Below, piece by piece: positions 26,713 through 35,977 of a DNA stretch of 64,000 nucleotides. The first letter of the stretch is position 1; each line of letters opens with the position of its first letter. The DNA comes from JBMNSK01 sp050945155 (lineage in GTDB: Bacteria; Actinomycetota; Coriobacteriia; Coriobacteriales; Eggerthellaceae), in the NCBI GenBank assembly GCA_050945155.1, contig JBMNSK010000001.1, forward strand, positions 22,552-86,551, given 5' to 3'. The notes under the pieces were generated by a model that saw only the letters and a list, made by a program, of their open reading frames with translations, ran no database searches and was not told where the DNA came from. Both the position numbers and the translations under genes were made by a program.

Positions 26713-27353
26713 GTGAAACGGACAAGAAGAAAGCTAAAGACGATATAAACCGCTACCGTTGCGGCAAAGATCGCTATGAACAGATTGTCAGTGCTGCCCG
26801 AGAGCTCTATGAAGACCAGGGTATCGCAGACACCTCAATCAGCGATGTTACGAATTATCTCGGCATTACACGCAGCCTTTTCTACCACTACTTCGACGAT
26901 AAAGAGGCGCTAACCGAAGCGGTACTTAATGACTATGTTGAAGACTTCGTTAATCTGGTGCATACCTGGAGTGGCGCACGGGATGTCGGGGCTGTTAGTG
27001 AGGCCGTTTCATGCTGTATCAAAATACTGAGGAAAGGTATTTTCGAAAACGAACGGTTTTCGCAAGATAAGCTTTCTCAAAGTGAGGGAGCTGGGTTGTT
27101 CTTGAATTTCTCAGACCATGTCGTTGAGACGCTTGCCGTTCATTTCGCGCAGGCCACGTCAACGGTAAACGAGAAGTATTACAACCTCAAATCCGAAAAC
27201 CTCTATGAGGTTTTCTACATCATCTTTAGTGGCATTATTGCCTATATGCGGCGTTATCCCGATGCTCCCGATGAAGTGCTTGAAGACCTCATTATTGACG
27301 CACTCCGTCTTACCTTTGAGGCAGAACCTATCAGAACTGCAGACCAAAGCTAG
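26709..27353 (+). CDS. TetR-family transcriptional regulator
   Basis: 214 residues. The helix-turn-helix (SDVTNYLGITRSLFYHYFDDKEAL, given here by its core LGITRSLFYHYF near residue 50) is followed by a ligand-binding helical domain. It overlaps the OFA transporter gene by four bases and most likely regulates that operon. The ligand is not evident. Confidence 0.92.
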   Translation: MSETDKKKAKDDINRYRCGKDRYEQIVSAARELYEDQGIADTSISDVTNYLGITRSLFYHYFDDKEALTEAVLNDYVEDFVNLVHTWSGARDVGAVSEAVSCCIKILRKGIFENERFSQDKLSQSEGAGLFLNFSDHVVETLAVHFAQATSTVNEKYYNLKSENLYEVFYIIFSGIIAYMRRYPDAPDEVLEDLIIDALRLTFEAEPIRTADQS

Positions 27354-27389
27354 CCTTTTGCCGCTTCTCTGTTCCCAAGAAATATTCTG

Positions 27390-27417
27390 TTGAAAAGCAG
27401 GATGGGTACCCTACAAT
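27390..27417 (+). promoter_or_regulatory. Promoter of the NimA-like gene
   Basis: TTGAAA and TACAAT separated by 16 bases; start codon 52 bases downstream. Probably also drives the 27955 gene. Confidence 0.55.
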
Positions 27418-27469
27418 AGTCTCCAAAAGAGGCATGCATATAGGTTCCAATTTTCATGGGAGGATACAC

Positions 27470-27940
27470 ATGCAACACGAGATGCGCAGAGCAAAGCGCG
27501 CGTTATCTGAGGAAGAAGCAAGAGAAATTCTTGAAGAGGGTATATACGGTGTTCTTTCCACCGTTGACCTCGATGGTGAACCATATGGAACGCCCATTAG
27601 CTATGTCGTTGTTGACGGGAAAATCTATTTTCACAGTACTAACCAAGGGGGTCATAAAGTCTCGAACCTCGAAGCAAACCCGCTTGCGTGCTTTACCGTT
27701 GTTGATGGAGTTGAAACGCTTCCTTCAAAGTTTTCAAGTCTCTATCAATCTGCCATTGCTTTCGGTACGGTGAAACCGGTCGAAGATGAAAACAAAAAAG
27801 AGGCAGCTCTCTTAGCGCTTCTGGAAAAGTATTCAGCGGACTTCATCGAAACGGGTAAAAAATATCTTGCCGCTATGCGTGATAAAACACTCGTATATGA
27901 GTTCGAAATAGACCGCATTACGGGAAAATCTAACAGGTAG
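27470..27940 (+). CDS. Pyridoxamine 5'-phosphate oxidase-like flavoprotein, NimA type
   Basis: 156 residues, split-barrel fold that binds FMN or a related cofactor: RRAKRALSEEEAREIL at the N-terminus, YGVLSTVDLDGEPYGTPISY, VVVDGKIYFHSTNQGGHKV, LEANPLACFTVVD. The segment matches the 5-nitroimidazole-resistance (Nim) family; actual nitroreductase activity is an inference, and many homologues have no known role. The ATG at 27470 has GGGAGGA 5 bases upstream. Confidence 0.88.
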   Translation: MQHEMRRAKRALSEEEAREILEEGIYGVLSTVDLDGEPYGTPISYVVVDGKIYFHSTNQGGHKVSNLEANPLACFTVVDGVETLPSKFSSLYQSAIAFGTVKPVEDENKKEAALLALLEKYSADFIETGKKYLAAMRDKTLVYEFEIDRITGKSNR

Positions 27941-27954
27941 TAGAGGTAGCCACG

Positions 27955-28326
27955 GTGGCTAAACATCAGCGACAGGTAGACAACCTAAAAGTACAGCAGA
28001 CGCCTTCAAAGAAAACGCGAGGCGCCCATGCTGCCACCAAAAATAACAAAGCTACCAGGCCTCTTGCGCAGAGTTCAAGAGCAGGACTTCATAAAAGACG
28101 CGGCTTTAATGCTAGGAAGTGGATTATTATCCTCATTGCCGCCTACCTGATTCTTATGGCTCTTATCTTTCTTATTGGCCTTCTTATGAATGCTCAAGGC
28201 GTGTCATCGGCCATCAGCAACTTTAGCTTTGTACTGTCAATCCTAAGCCTGATAGCTCCCGTATATATTCTCTTGGTCTTTTTCCTCTGTTTAACAAAAC
28301 AAAAGAACAGCCAGAAATCGTACTGA
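27955..28326 (+). CDS. Small uncharacterised membrane protein
   Basis: 123 residues starting at a GTG with GAGGT upstream. The first 55 residues are basic and low-complexity (rich in Lys, Arg, Gln), followed by two hydrophobic helices (WIIILIAAYLILMALIFLIG and FVLSILSLIAPVYILLVFF). No family recognised. Fourteen bases after the NimA-like gene, hence probably co-transcribed. Confidence 0.65.
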   Translation: MAKHQRQVDNLKVQQTPSKKTRGAHAATKNNKATRPLAQSSRAGLHKRRGFNARKWIIILIAAYLILMALIFLIGLLMNAQGVSSAISNFSFVLSILSLIAPVYILLVFFLCLTKQKNSQKSY

Positions 28327-28448
28327 GAGACGCTGGTAGAAAGTCAACGATATACGGCAGGCATACATGAGCCACCGTGGTTTTTTCCTACCCCTTAAGC
28401 ATGGCAGATGCACTCAGCCTATGGTTTCGCGCGCAGACTTTAGTCGTC

Positions 28449-29648
28449 CTAGTTTTTTCTGCGCAACGATTCAATAGGAATAATTTTTCCTTGTCCTTTG
28501 TTTACTTCCTCGGACAGATGAGCAAGCTCTGACTTAAGACTATCTGCGACCGGCATGGTGAATTCCTTAAAACCGGTAATCTCCCTAAAGACTGATATGT
28601 TTTCGGGGTCTTCAGACTGCGCAACGGAGTGGAAAAACGCCGAGAAATACTTCATGGTCATGGCAAAGCTATCAGTTTCATTTATCTTTGCTAAGCTTAA
28701 CCGAATTGCAATCTCGTTTCTTGAACCTGGGTTCATGACAAGATCAGCAATATCTGCAAGGCAGGAACAGACTTTCACGAAGTCGTCATAGGGGGCTTCT
28801 GACTGAAGGTAGTCAGTTAGCCGCACACTAAGCCTTCCTATTGCACCTTGCGTTGATGTTCTATTAATACGTAGAGCATAAGAGTCGTTCTTACGTGGTC
28901 CGAAAAGACTAAACGGAGCATGATAGGCCAAAGGCTCTCTGAGATTAGGGCCTAAGATAAACAGTCTTTGAGGTTGGGGTGCAACAGGATTTAAGAGTCC
29001 GTTCACGTAATCATTGTCGAGCGCATAGGCCGTTATCTTATGCGCGTACTTATCTATTTCCTCTTGGTAGGTAGACAAAAATTCGCGGGAGAACCCTTGC
29101 CCGTCGAAACTTACGACACTTTGTATATCCTCGCCAGCACGAATACCTAAGTACTGAGCTTTGTTTCCGCCCTTGGAATGGCCGGAGACGGTAATGCTTC
29201 TATATTTCTTTGGCAAAACCTGATTTTTAAACCAAGAAAGCGCTGATAGCTGCTGGTCGCTGTCAGCGAGGAAGGCAGCATAGCAATCGTCACGCCACTC
29301 GCCATCCCCGGTACCGGAGAAAATGACATAAGCATTGCTTAAAGAGTCAGAGAAGCAAGCCATTTTCCCATCATGCGCATCGTGGTGATACAAATCCATA
29401 ACCAAGGTATTCAGACGGGTGTCTCTCCGAATGGCATCGATGATTGCAAACCACTCCTCATAGGTCATCATTTCAGACCCCAAGTCATGCATGCAAGCTC
29501 GTTCTTTGGCCATAAAGCGTTTAAGGCCGCTGTCAACTTCTTGGGTCAGTTGGTCAACCGTCATACCGCTGCGCACAGAAGCTTCCCGGTCAAAACAGTA
29601 GATAAGAGTATCGAGCAGTAGAATCTGGCTATCTATCAAAGAAGACAT
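28449..29648 (-). CDS. Mbeg1-like alpha/beta hydrolase (DUF2974)
   Basis: 399 residues. The nucleophile elbow is GHSKGG (TVSGHSKGGNKAQYL) near 170, preceded by VIFSGTGDGEWRDD, and the following VVSFDGQGFSREFL is typical of the family. No signal peptide, so a cytosolic lipase or esterase-like role is likely; substrates are unknown. A further helical C-terminal segment of about 130 residues follows the hydrolase core. Convergent with 27955. Confidence 0.85.
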   Translation of the reverse strand: MSSLIDSQILLLDTLIYCFDREASVRSGMTVDQLTQEVDSGLKRFMAKERACMHDLGSEMMTYEEWFAIIDAIRRDTRLNTLVMDLYHHDAHDGKMACFSDSLSNAYVIFSGTGDGEWRDDCYAAFLADSDQQLSALSWFKNQVLPKKYRSITVSGHSKGGNKAQYLGIRAGEDIQSVVSFDGQGFSREFLSTYQEEIDKYAHKITAYALDNDYVNGLLNPVAPQPQRLFILGPNLREPLAYHAPFSLFGPRKNDSYALRINRTSTQGAIGRLSVRLTDYLQSEAPYDDFVKVCSCLADIADLVMNPGSRNEIAIRLSLAKINETDSFAMTMKYFSAFFHSVAQSEDPENISVFREITGFKEFTMPVADSLKSELAHLSEEVNKGQGKIIPIESLRRKN

Positions 29649-29846
29649 ACCCCTAGGCTTCCTTTCTCCGCTTTTTATATCCTAACGCAATACGTAATTG
29701 CGCAAGGCAAAAGACCGGGCAATTTATAGTTGGAAAATGCCTCTAGTTTTTGAGACGCATAAGCGATATTCCCAACCCGGAAACCCTAGAGGTGCAGTTT
29801 GAGCCTTTTCACGCAGCCATAGAGATATCTTTGCGGTACGGGAAGT

Positions 29847-30524
29847 CTATGAGGCGTCTTTTTTAAGCAGGTCCTTAACCGCCACGTCGGGATGCGAAGC
29901 AAGATAGGCCTTTGCCACCATAAAGCGGACATCGTCATAGGGTTGCGCTCCGCTCATCGAATAGGTGTTGTTAATGACGTAAAACGGAGCGGAGTCGATT
30001 TTATTCATCACCGCTTGCGTTTCGTCAACACGAACCTCACGCTCGAAGGCCCGTGACGACAAAACGTCGCGTACCTCCTGCTCGTCAAGGCCCTCACTTG
30101 TAGCAAGCTCGACAAGAGTTTCTGGGTCGTTTAATACCAAATTGCGCTCAAACATAGCGCGCATGAAGGTAAAACCAAGGTCGGCATGACCCTGTGTCTT
30201 TGCAAACTGGAAAAGCCTGTGAGCATCAAAGGATGAGCAGCTTACCGCTGTCATGAAGTTGAAGGGAATCCCGTCACTTTGTGCCATATCGTTCATTTCA
30301 TCAAGCTGCTGAAAAGTCTGCATATCATCTAAGCTACTTAGACGGCTAAAGTCTTCCATGAAGGCAACTCGCTTATCAGCGTGCGCATAGGGGTCAAGCT
30401 CAAAACTCTTCATTTCTAATTCAACCGGTTCGTCAATATTGAGTGAGTCAAGAGCTTTTAAGAGGCGCATCGCACCGAGATAACTGTGGGGACAAACAAA
30501 GTCAGACCAAAAGGTAATGTGCAT
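29847..30524 (-). CDS. DsbA-family thioredoxin-like protein (FrnE/HCCA isomerase type)
   Basis: 225 residues, thioredoxin fold with helical insertion: WSDFVCPHSYLGAMRLLKAL at the start, then FNFMTAVSCSSFDAHRLFQF and SAPFYVINNTYSMSGAQPYD at the end. The active site is CPHS, with the second Cys replaced by Ser, so it cannot perform a normal dithiol exchange; FrnE-like and 2-hydroxychromene-2-carboxylate isomerase-like proteins share this architecture. No signal peptide. Function unknown. Confidence 0.86.
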   Translation of the reverse strand: MHITFWSDFVCPHSYLGAMRLLKALDSLNIDEPVELEMKSFELDPYAHADKRVAFMEDFSRLSSLDDMQTFQQLDEMNDMAQSDGIPFNFMTAVSCSSFDAHRLFQFAKTQGHADLGFTFMRAMFERNLVLNDPETLVELATSEGLDEQEVRDVLSSRAFEREVRVDETQAVMNKIDSAPFYVINNTYSMSGAQPYDDVRFMVAKAYLASHPDVAVKDLLKKDAS

Positions 30525-30606
30525 GCTCGAATCGCCTTTCTGAGTGTTCCTTTGAAATTTCTTGTGCTTAGGCTACGACATTCGCGTAAGTTTCGCCACT
30601 GACACC

Positions 30607-31221
30607 TTAAGAGCGGTGGGCCTTAAAGCGGGCAATGAGGTCAACGCGCGGCTCATTCCCATGAAGGGCACGCCACATGGGTGGGCCATGTCGGTCCACC
30701 ATCATAACGGACAGGAATAAAACGAGAACGATGACGGTGAATTCGGCATTCGTAATGATAGAAATAGCAAGGTATGACAAAGGAATAGCGGGAGCGCCAA
30801 AGCAGAGATACTTCGTAAGAAGTACCACAAGAAAGCCAATAAGGCAGGCAACGGTACCCCAGAACGGGTCATAAATGATAAGCGTCGAGCAAGTGGTTGT
30901 GACGCCTTTACCACCCTTAAACTTCGTCCAAAACGGTGCATTGTGTCCGATGGTCACTCCGCAACCAACCCAGAGAAAAATGATGCGATCATAACCGGGA
31001 AAAATAGAAGCGGCAATAAGACATGGAATGAGAGTTTTAAGAATATCTCCCAGAAGTACGACAAAGGCATACTTCGCGCCAAACAAGGAACCAATATTGG
31101 CCATGCCAGGGTTCTTTGTTCCTATATCACGTGCCCACTTCCCGGTCTTCAAACGCGCGACAAGATCGGCCGTAAGAAAACAACCAAAAAGATATCCGAG
31201 AATGAGGCAAGTAAGTTCCAT
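30607..31221 (-). CDS. plsY: Glycerol-3-phosphate acyltransferase PlsY
   Basis: Transfers an acyl group from acyl-phosphate to glycerol 3-phosphate at the membrane, the first step of phospholipid synthesis. About 204 residues with five predicted helices. Family motifs: IGTKNPGMANIGSLFG (the S/T-x-N-P-G-x motif, here TKNPGMAN), IGHNAPFWTKFKGGKGVTT, and the C-terminal HRGNEPR-like HGNEPR. I start at the ATG at 31221, giving the normal length; a longer frame adds 28 residues. Confidence 0.92.
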   Translation of the reverse strand: MELTCLILGYLFGCFLTADLVARLKTGKWARDIGTKNPGMANIGSLFGAKYAFVVLLGDILKTLIPCLIAASIFPGYDRIIFLWVGCGVTIGHNAPFWTKFKGGKGVTTTCSTLIIYDPFWGTVACLIGFLVVLLTKYLCFGAPAIPLSYLAISIITNAEFTVIVLVLFLSVMMVDRHGPPMWRALHGNEPRVDLIARFKAHRS

Positions 31222-31471
31222 GAGCCACTGCTTTCCTTTCTCCCTCATACTACACGTTTGCACAGGCCTCGAAGCGACTAAGTTTCCCAAGAAAAAATCC
31301 CGCATGGTCTTTTCAAAAGAAATTCACTTACCAAAAGAGAAATTCTGATTTAAAATCTTTTGGTCAACGCGTGGTCTCTTTGACGTAAATCCAGTTGAGG
31401 CGGCCACTGTCATGCACTTGCATGTTCATGTATGGCTGCTTCAAACCAAACGAGTAGAGGATAGCTAGGAC

Positions 31472-33379
31472 ATGCAAAAGCAAAGTCATATTTCGACACT
31501 TATTATTCTTTATGGTGCTGCATTCATTGCAGCCTTCACCGAAAATATCGTAAACACCGGACTCGTCGACATCATGAACGAGTTTTCTGTTTCTTCATCA
31601 ACGGCACAGTGGCTTGTTACTGGTTACATGATTGTAACTGCCATCATTGTGACCGTTGTTGCATTTCTCATGCGCCGGTTCAACCTGAAAACCCTGTTCA
31701 TCTTTGGATCAACTATGCTTATTGTGGGTTGCCTCATTTCAACAACTGCTCCGACTTTCTTTCTCTTGCTGCTCGGGCGTCTTATTTCTTCAGTGGGAAC
31801 CGGTATTTTTATTCCCCTGATGATGAACACGGTGCTCACCATTACGCCACGCAATAGGCTCGGCACCTATCTATCCATCGGTAGTTGCATGATTACTTTC
31901 GGACCAGCACTGGCACCTCTCGTATCCGGTTTCATGGTTACCGCATATGGATGGAGAAGCATATTCCTTGTCCCCATTATCATCGTTACAGTTTTGGTAC
32001 TTGCCGCCGTCTTCGTTTTAAAACCCCTTGGAGAAACTGAGCGGATTCGTCTTGATATTGCCTCTGTTATTCTCTCGGCTTTGGGACTCACGTTTTTCGT
32101 CTACGGCCTTAATCAAATAACAAGCGAACTTGGCCAAGCACTCATTGCTCTTGCTATTGGTCTTTGCGCCATAGCTCTCTTTGTTATTAGGCAAAACAAA
32201 CTCAAGACACCGCTTTTGGATTTACGGCCACTTAGAAATCCGAGTTTTTCTATCGCAGCCATTCTTGCCATCGTTGCTATGATGACAACGTTTTCAATGA
32301 GTGTACTTTTACCGCTGTATTATGAGAGCGCAACGGGTACAACTGCCCTTGTTGCCGGCTCACTTATTCTCATACCGGTCCTAACCAACGCGATAACGGC
32401 GCTTATCGGAGGCAGGACCATGGATAAACACGGTGAGTGGCCCTTGTTACCCATTGGCTTTTTTGTCATTGCGGTAAGTCAGTTCTTTGTTTCGACCGTA
32501 AGCCAAGGCGCGTCACTTATCCTTGTCCTCATTGGTTCAATATTCGTGTACGGCGGAGTCGGTTCCATCTTCTCCCCCTCCCAAACCGCCGGTCTTAAGC
32601 ACCTCGACCATGAGCTCAACCCGCACGGAGTAGCCATCATTAACACCTTCGTCCAGGTTGCGGGTTGCATGGGCCCCTCACTTTTTGTCGGTATTCTCTC
32701 CTCTACCGCAGCAAGCCAAGAAACCCTCGGTCTTAGCTCAGAACTTGCCACTGCTGCTGGGTTTTCAGCGGCCATTTTCGTAGCGGCAATTATTGCGAGC
32801 GGAGGATTTGTCCTCTCGACGTTTTACGCATGGCGCGCACGTCAGCTCGAGAAAAAGCAAGAGATCGAACTTGCGAAACAGCGGGCTATCTCTCACACGA
32901 AGCCGGTACTTGAAAAAATCATGCTTACCGATGTGTGGCAGGTGGATGAAGACGCAACAGTTTATGAGGCTATGCAAATTATGCTCGCTAAAAGAACCGG
33001 AGGCCTTCCGGTTATTACCCATGACGGCGCATGTATAGGCTTTATCTCTGATGGCGACATCATGAAGGCACTTTCACGCGTTAATCCTGCAACCACTGAT
33101 TTTTCGAGTGTTCTTGCCGTCTATTATCACGATGAAAAATTTGAGAACCGCCTAAGCAAGCTCATGCACGCTCAGGTGACAGAGCTTGCCACCAAGCGCG
33201 TGATTACCGTCAACGTCGATGACTCTATCGAAGATGCCTTAGGCTTGTTAAGCGAGCGGCGCATCAAGAAAGTCCCTGTTCTGGAAAACGGAAAAGTTGT
33301 TGGAACGCTTAGCAGGTGGGAAGTTACCCGCTACCTTATGGAAACTTTCTTAGAACATGCTGATGCGCAATCCATGTAA
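31472..33379 (+). CDS. MFS exporter (DHA2, 14-helix type) fused to a C-terminal CBS-domain pair
   Basis: 635 residues. Residues 1-450 form an EmrB/QacA-like drug:H+ antiporter: VDIMNEFSVSSSTAQWLVTGY, motif A region MRRFNLKTLFIFG, and GRTMDKHG. Then, after a charged linker (ARQLEKKQEIELAKQR), residues 475-630 form two CBS domains (MLTDVWQVDEDATVYEAM, GLPVITHDGACIGFISDGDIM; KRVITVNVDDSIEDALGLLSE, KVPVLENGKVVGTLSRWEVTR). CBS pairs bind adenine nucleotides or related ligands and could gate transport by energy state. The fusion is contiguous in one frame with no stop. Substrate unknown. Confidence 0.92.
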   Translation: MQKQSHISTLIILYGAAFIAAFTENIVNTGLVDIMNEFSVSSSTAQWLVTGYMIVTAIIVTVVAFLMRRFNLKTLFIFGSTMLIVGCLISTTAPTFFLLLLGRLISSVGTGIFIPLMMNTVLTITPRNRLGTYLSIGSCMITFGPALAPLVSGFMVTAYGWRSIFLVPIIIVTVLVLAAVFVLKPLGETERIRLDIASVILSALGLTFFVYGLNQITSELGQALIALAIGLCAIALFVIRQNKLKTPLLDLRPLRNPSFSIAAILAIVAMMTTFSMSVLLPLYYESATGTTALVAGSLILIPVLTNAITALIGGRTMDKHGEWPLLPIGFFVIAVSQFFVSTVSQGASLILVLIGSIFVYGGVGSIFSPSQTAGLKHLDHELNPHGVAIINTFVQVAGCMGPSLFVGILSSTAASQETLGLSSELATAAGFSAAIFVAAIIASGGFVLSTFYAWRARQLEKKQEIELAKQRAISHTKPVLEKIMLTDVWQVDEDATVYEAMQIMLAKRTGGLPVITHDGACIGFISDGDIMKALSRVNPATTDFSSVLAVYYHDEKFENRLSKLMHAQVTELATKRVITVNVDDSIEDALGLLSERRIKKVPVLENGKVVGTLSRWEVTRYLMETFLEHADAQSM

Positions 33380-33386
33380 CAAGCAC

Positions 33387-34244
33387 CTAGACATTGCCAA
33401 GTATCACATCGTCAAGGTGCTTGCCCGCTATACGTGCTAATCGCTTGAGTTTTGCAATTGGCGTCGGAGACGCGTCTAGCATTCGGTAAGCCGGGAAAAA
33501 GCGCGTAAGGTGATATGGAATCGAAGGATTAAGGCTTGCAAGCCATAATGAAGCTTCATCGATATCTTCTTCGTCATCGCTTAACCCTGGCACGACAAGC
33601 GTGGTCACCTCGAGGTGGCACCGGTTTTGGGCTATGTGTTCGATGCAAGCCTTAACTGCTTGCAGATTACCGCCCAAACGCCTATAAGCTTCCTCAGACC
33701 ATGCCTTCAGATCGATATTGGCTGCATCAATGAGAGGTAGGAGGTCTTCGAGCGACTCTTCGTTAATCATGCCGTTTGAAACAACCACGTTCACGAGACC
33801 CTTTTCATGAGCAAGGCGTGCCGTATCCCTTACGAACTCATAGCTGATGAATGGTTCGTTGTAGGTGAACGCAAGTCCAATACAGCCCTTATCATGCAGA
33901 TTAAGCGCAGTATCGACGAGCATTTTCGGGGTGAGATAGTGCCATTCGACCTCGTCTGCTGAAGCTGTTGCAATCGAAGCATTCTGACAGAAAGGACAGC
34001 GAAGATTGCAACCATACGACCCAAAAGAAAGGACGTATGTGCCCGGGAAAAAACGCGCAAGTGGTTTCTTTTCAATGGGATCAAGCGCAAAAGAACTTAT
34101 CCGCCCATAGTTGCCGCAAACCACTTCACCGTCTTTGGCATACCGCGCACGACAGATACCCACCTGCCCTTCATCCAAAAGACAGGCGTGAGGGCAGATA
34201 GAACACTTCGCCTTATTGGTTCTCGCAGCGCCCTGAGCAAGCAC
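33387..34244 (-). CDS. AmmeMemoRadiSam system radical SAM protein
   Basis: 285 residues. N-terminal Cys-rich segment CSICPHACLLDEGQVGICRAR, then the radical SAM motif GCNLRCPFCQN (CX3CX2C) and a partial TIM barrel typical of the pyruvate-formate-lyase activating-enzyme-like AmrS family. Starts at a GTG that shares one base with the stop of the fused Memo-AMMECR1 gene (TAGTG), so translation is coupled. The three-component system is widespread, but its substrate is unproven; the chemistry might act on proteins, lipids or cofactors. Confidence 0.92.
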   Translation of the reverse strand: MLAQGAARTNKAKCSICPHACLLDEGQVGICRARYAKDGEVVCGNYGRISSFALDPIEKKPLARFFPGTYVLSFGSYGCNLRCPFCQNASIATASADEVEWHYLTPKMLVDTALNLHDKGCIGLAFTYNEPFISYEFVRDTARLAHEKGLVNVVVSNGMINEESLEDLLPLIDAANIDLKAWSEEAYRRLGGNLQAVKACIEHIAQNRCHLEVTTLVVPGLSDDEEDIDEASLWLASLNPSIPYHLTRFFPAYRMLDASPTPIAKLKRLARIAGKHLDDVILGNV

Positions 34245-35668
34245 TATCCTCGCCTCGCTTCTCCGCCCTTGGTATGACGAATAACCTCAAACCGTTCGAG
34301 TTTAACAGCCTTATCCTGCGGGTTGATTCCAGCCTTGCGTTTTGCAATAGACACCTGCATCTTAACGGTGTCAACGCCTTCAAGGTCTGGCAAGAGCAAG
34401 CCTCGGCGCATCCCCTTCGTGACGATAACCCCGTAACGTTTCGGGTCAAGCTCGTCTTCCGATTGAATATGCTCAGGCTTGGTCAGCACGTCAACCGAGT
34501 ATGAAAGCCAATCGAGTTCAAGTTCTTTTACCGGCGCAAATCGCGGGTCCTCACTACAAGCAGCAATCGCATTGCGCAAGACTTCTTTAGCGACATTTGA
34601 TTTGGTCGGTGCAATGGTTCCGATGCATCCGCGCAGTTCTCCCTCTTCATGAAGCGAGACAAAAGCCCCAGCACGTGTATTCATCATTTCATCGGGCAAA
34701 TTATGAGGAAGATGTGCGGCATGCCCCGTGCGCACATAGGTTTCAACACTGAGGCGCGCAAGCGCAATATATGGATCAATATCCGAATCGTGCAAGTCAT
34801 CCTCTTCTAAAGACTGGTCGGCATCTCTGTCTGCCCTGGCCTGCACCTCAAAAGCTGCAACACCGTAACCAACTCCGAACGGACCTTCGTAGCTGAGCAG
34901 CTCAGAACGATAGTCACATCCCTCAAGCGCACCGGCCATAATTTCGAAAGAACGCCAGCCACATTCAGCAGCTGCTTCACAGAACTCCGGGTCAAACTCA
35001 AAAATCTCTTCGAGGTTGCCCGTGTCAAAACATTCCGTAATACGACGGTCAAATTCTGGTCCCTGTGGAGCAAACCCATACGGGCCCGACCGAAGGAGCT
35101 TGTGTGATAAATCTCCGCTCGCAATAAAAACAACCTTGCGACCTAATTCATCGGACAGGCGCGCAATAATCTGTCCAAGCTTCCGATGTGTTTCACTCGA
35201 CATCCCAGACAGGCCAATCCGCACGATGGGACAAGGCAAATCGTTTTGGGCATCAACCTTCTCTTCGTGATAGACCTCACGAAGAAAATAGAGCGGGATA
35301 TAGGTTGCATGGTCCATATTTTCCGGATAGACGGAGCTATCAACACAGGTAATTCCCGCTTCCTGTGCTCGCTGCTCTATTGCTCGCGCTAAGTCGGTAT
35401 CGCACTTTGGTTCCATATGTTCTTGGCGAGCGCGGAACTGGCTCATATCGCCATACAAGGTCTCGCTCGTCGTGATATGAAAAGCATCACGAAATAGCGG
35501 TGCATGCGGTGAAGTTACGACGATGACATCGGGGTTATGTGCAATGGTGCGCCGCGCTATCTCATAGTAGGAATCAATGGTGTCAGAGATTTCGGCCTCT
35601 TCTCCTCTTCCGACGGCAGGCAAAATAAGTGGGGGATGCGGAACTGCATAGGCGGCAAGGATAGTCAT
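34244..35668 (-). CDS. Memo-AMMECR1 fusion protein (AmmeMemoRadiSam components B and A)
   Basis: About 474 residues. Residues 1-270 form a Memo/LigB-like dioxygenase-fold domain: AAYAVPHPPLILPAVG, VIVVTSPHAPLFRDAF, DHATYIPLYF, and the catalytic-type SGDLSHKL. Residues 295-474 form AMMECR1: ALARLSVETYVRTG, GAFVSLHEEGELRGCIGTI, WLSYSVDVLTKPE, YGVIVTKGMRRGLLLPDLEG. In many genomes these are separate genes. I use the ATG at 35668, preceded by AAGGAG. The radical SAM protein follows directly. A Memo-type metal site with His residues is visible; its substrate is not known. Confidence 0.93.
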   Translation of the reverse strand: MTILAAYAVPHPPLILPAVGRGEEAEISDTIDSYYEIARRTIAHNPDVIVVTSPHAPLFRDAFHITTSETLYGDMSQFRARQEHMEPKCDTDLARAIEQRAQEAGITCVDSSVYPENMDHATYIPLYFLREVYHEEKVDAQNDLPCPIVRIGLSGMSSETHRKLGQIIARLSDELGRKVVFIASGDLSHKLLRSGPYGFAPQGPEFDRRITECFDTGNLEEIFEFDPEFCEAAAECGWRSFEIMAGALEGCDYRSELLSYEGPFGVGYGVAAFEVQARADRDADQSLEEDDLHDSDIDPYIALARLSVETYVRTGHAAHLPHNLPDEMMNTRAGAFVSLHEEGELRGCIGTIAPTKSNVAKEVLRNAIAACSEDPRFAPVKELELDWLSYSVDVLTKPEHIQSEDELDPKRYGVIVTKGMRRGLLLPDLEGVDTVKMQVSIAKRKAGINPQDKAVKLERFEVIRHTKGGEARRG

Positions 35669-35816
35669 GATAGCTCCTTCCACTTCTTCTCAGGCTTCTT
35701 CGATTGTACTCCTAAATACACCAAGGCAGCTCGACGCTCATCTCTGGCAAAAAAGCGAAGAAAAGCGCTGCGCTATGAACTTTCGACACCTCAACCCTAG
35801 ACAATAACTACAACGT

Positions 35817-35877
35817 AAGCCCCTTATTTTGGCTCATATTTGGTACCTTATGGCTCACGTTTTTGTGGGGGCTTTTT
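35817..35877 (+). terminator. Structured plus-strand terminator or attenuator upstream of ddh
   Basis: AAGCCCC (35817-35823) pairs with GGGGCTT (35868-35874) across a 44-base loop, followed by a T-run. The loop contains a CATA/TATG stem and two copies of TGGCTCA. No plus-strand gene lies upstream, since the neighbour is divergent, so this is more likely a leader attenuator or the end of a small RNA than a gene terminator. The rest of 35669-35977 holds no gene; a TTGACA at 35921 lacks a good partner box. Confidence 0.55.
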
Positions 35878-35977
35878 GAAGCTTCGATACAATTTAACAG
35901 GCCTTTAACTTCATGCGACTTTGACACCCCTACAATACATATGGACAGAAAAGTTAACCTGAGCTAAGGAGCTTAGT

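Noticed and set aside
28327..28448. CCACCGTGG followed by TTTTTT as a terminator
   Set aside because: The stem would leave a one-base loop, which cannot form.
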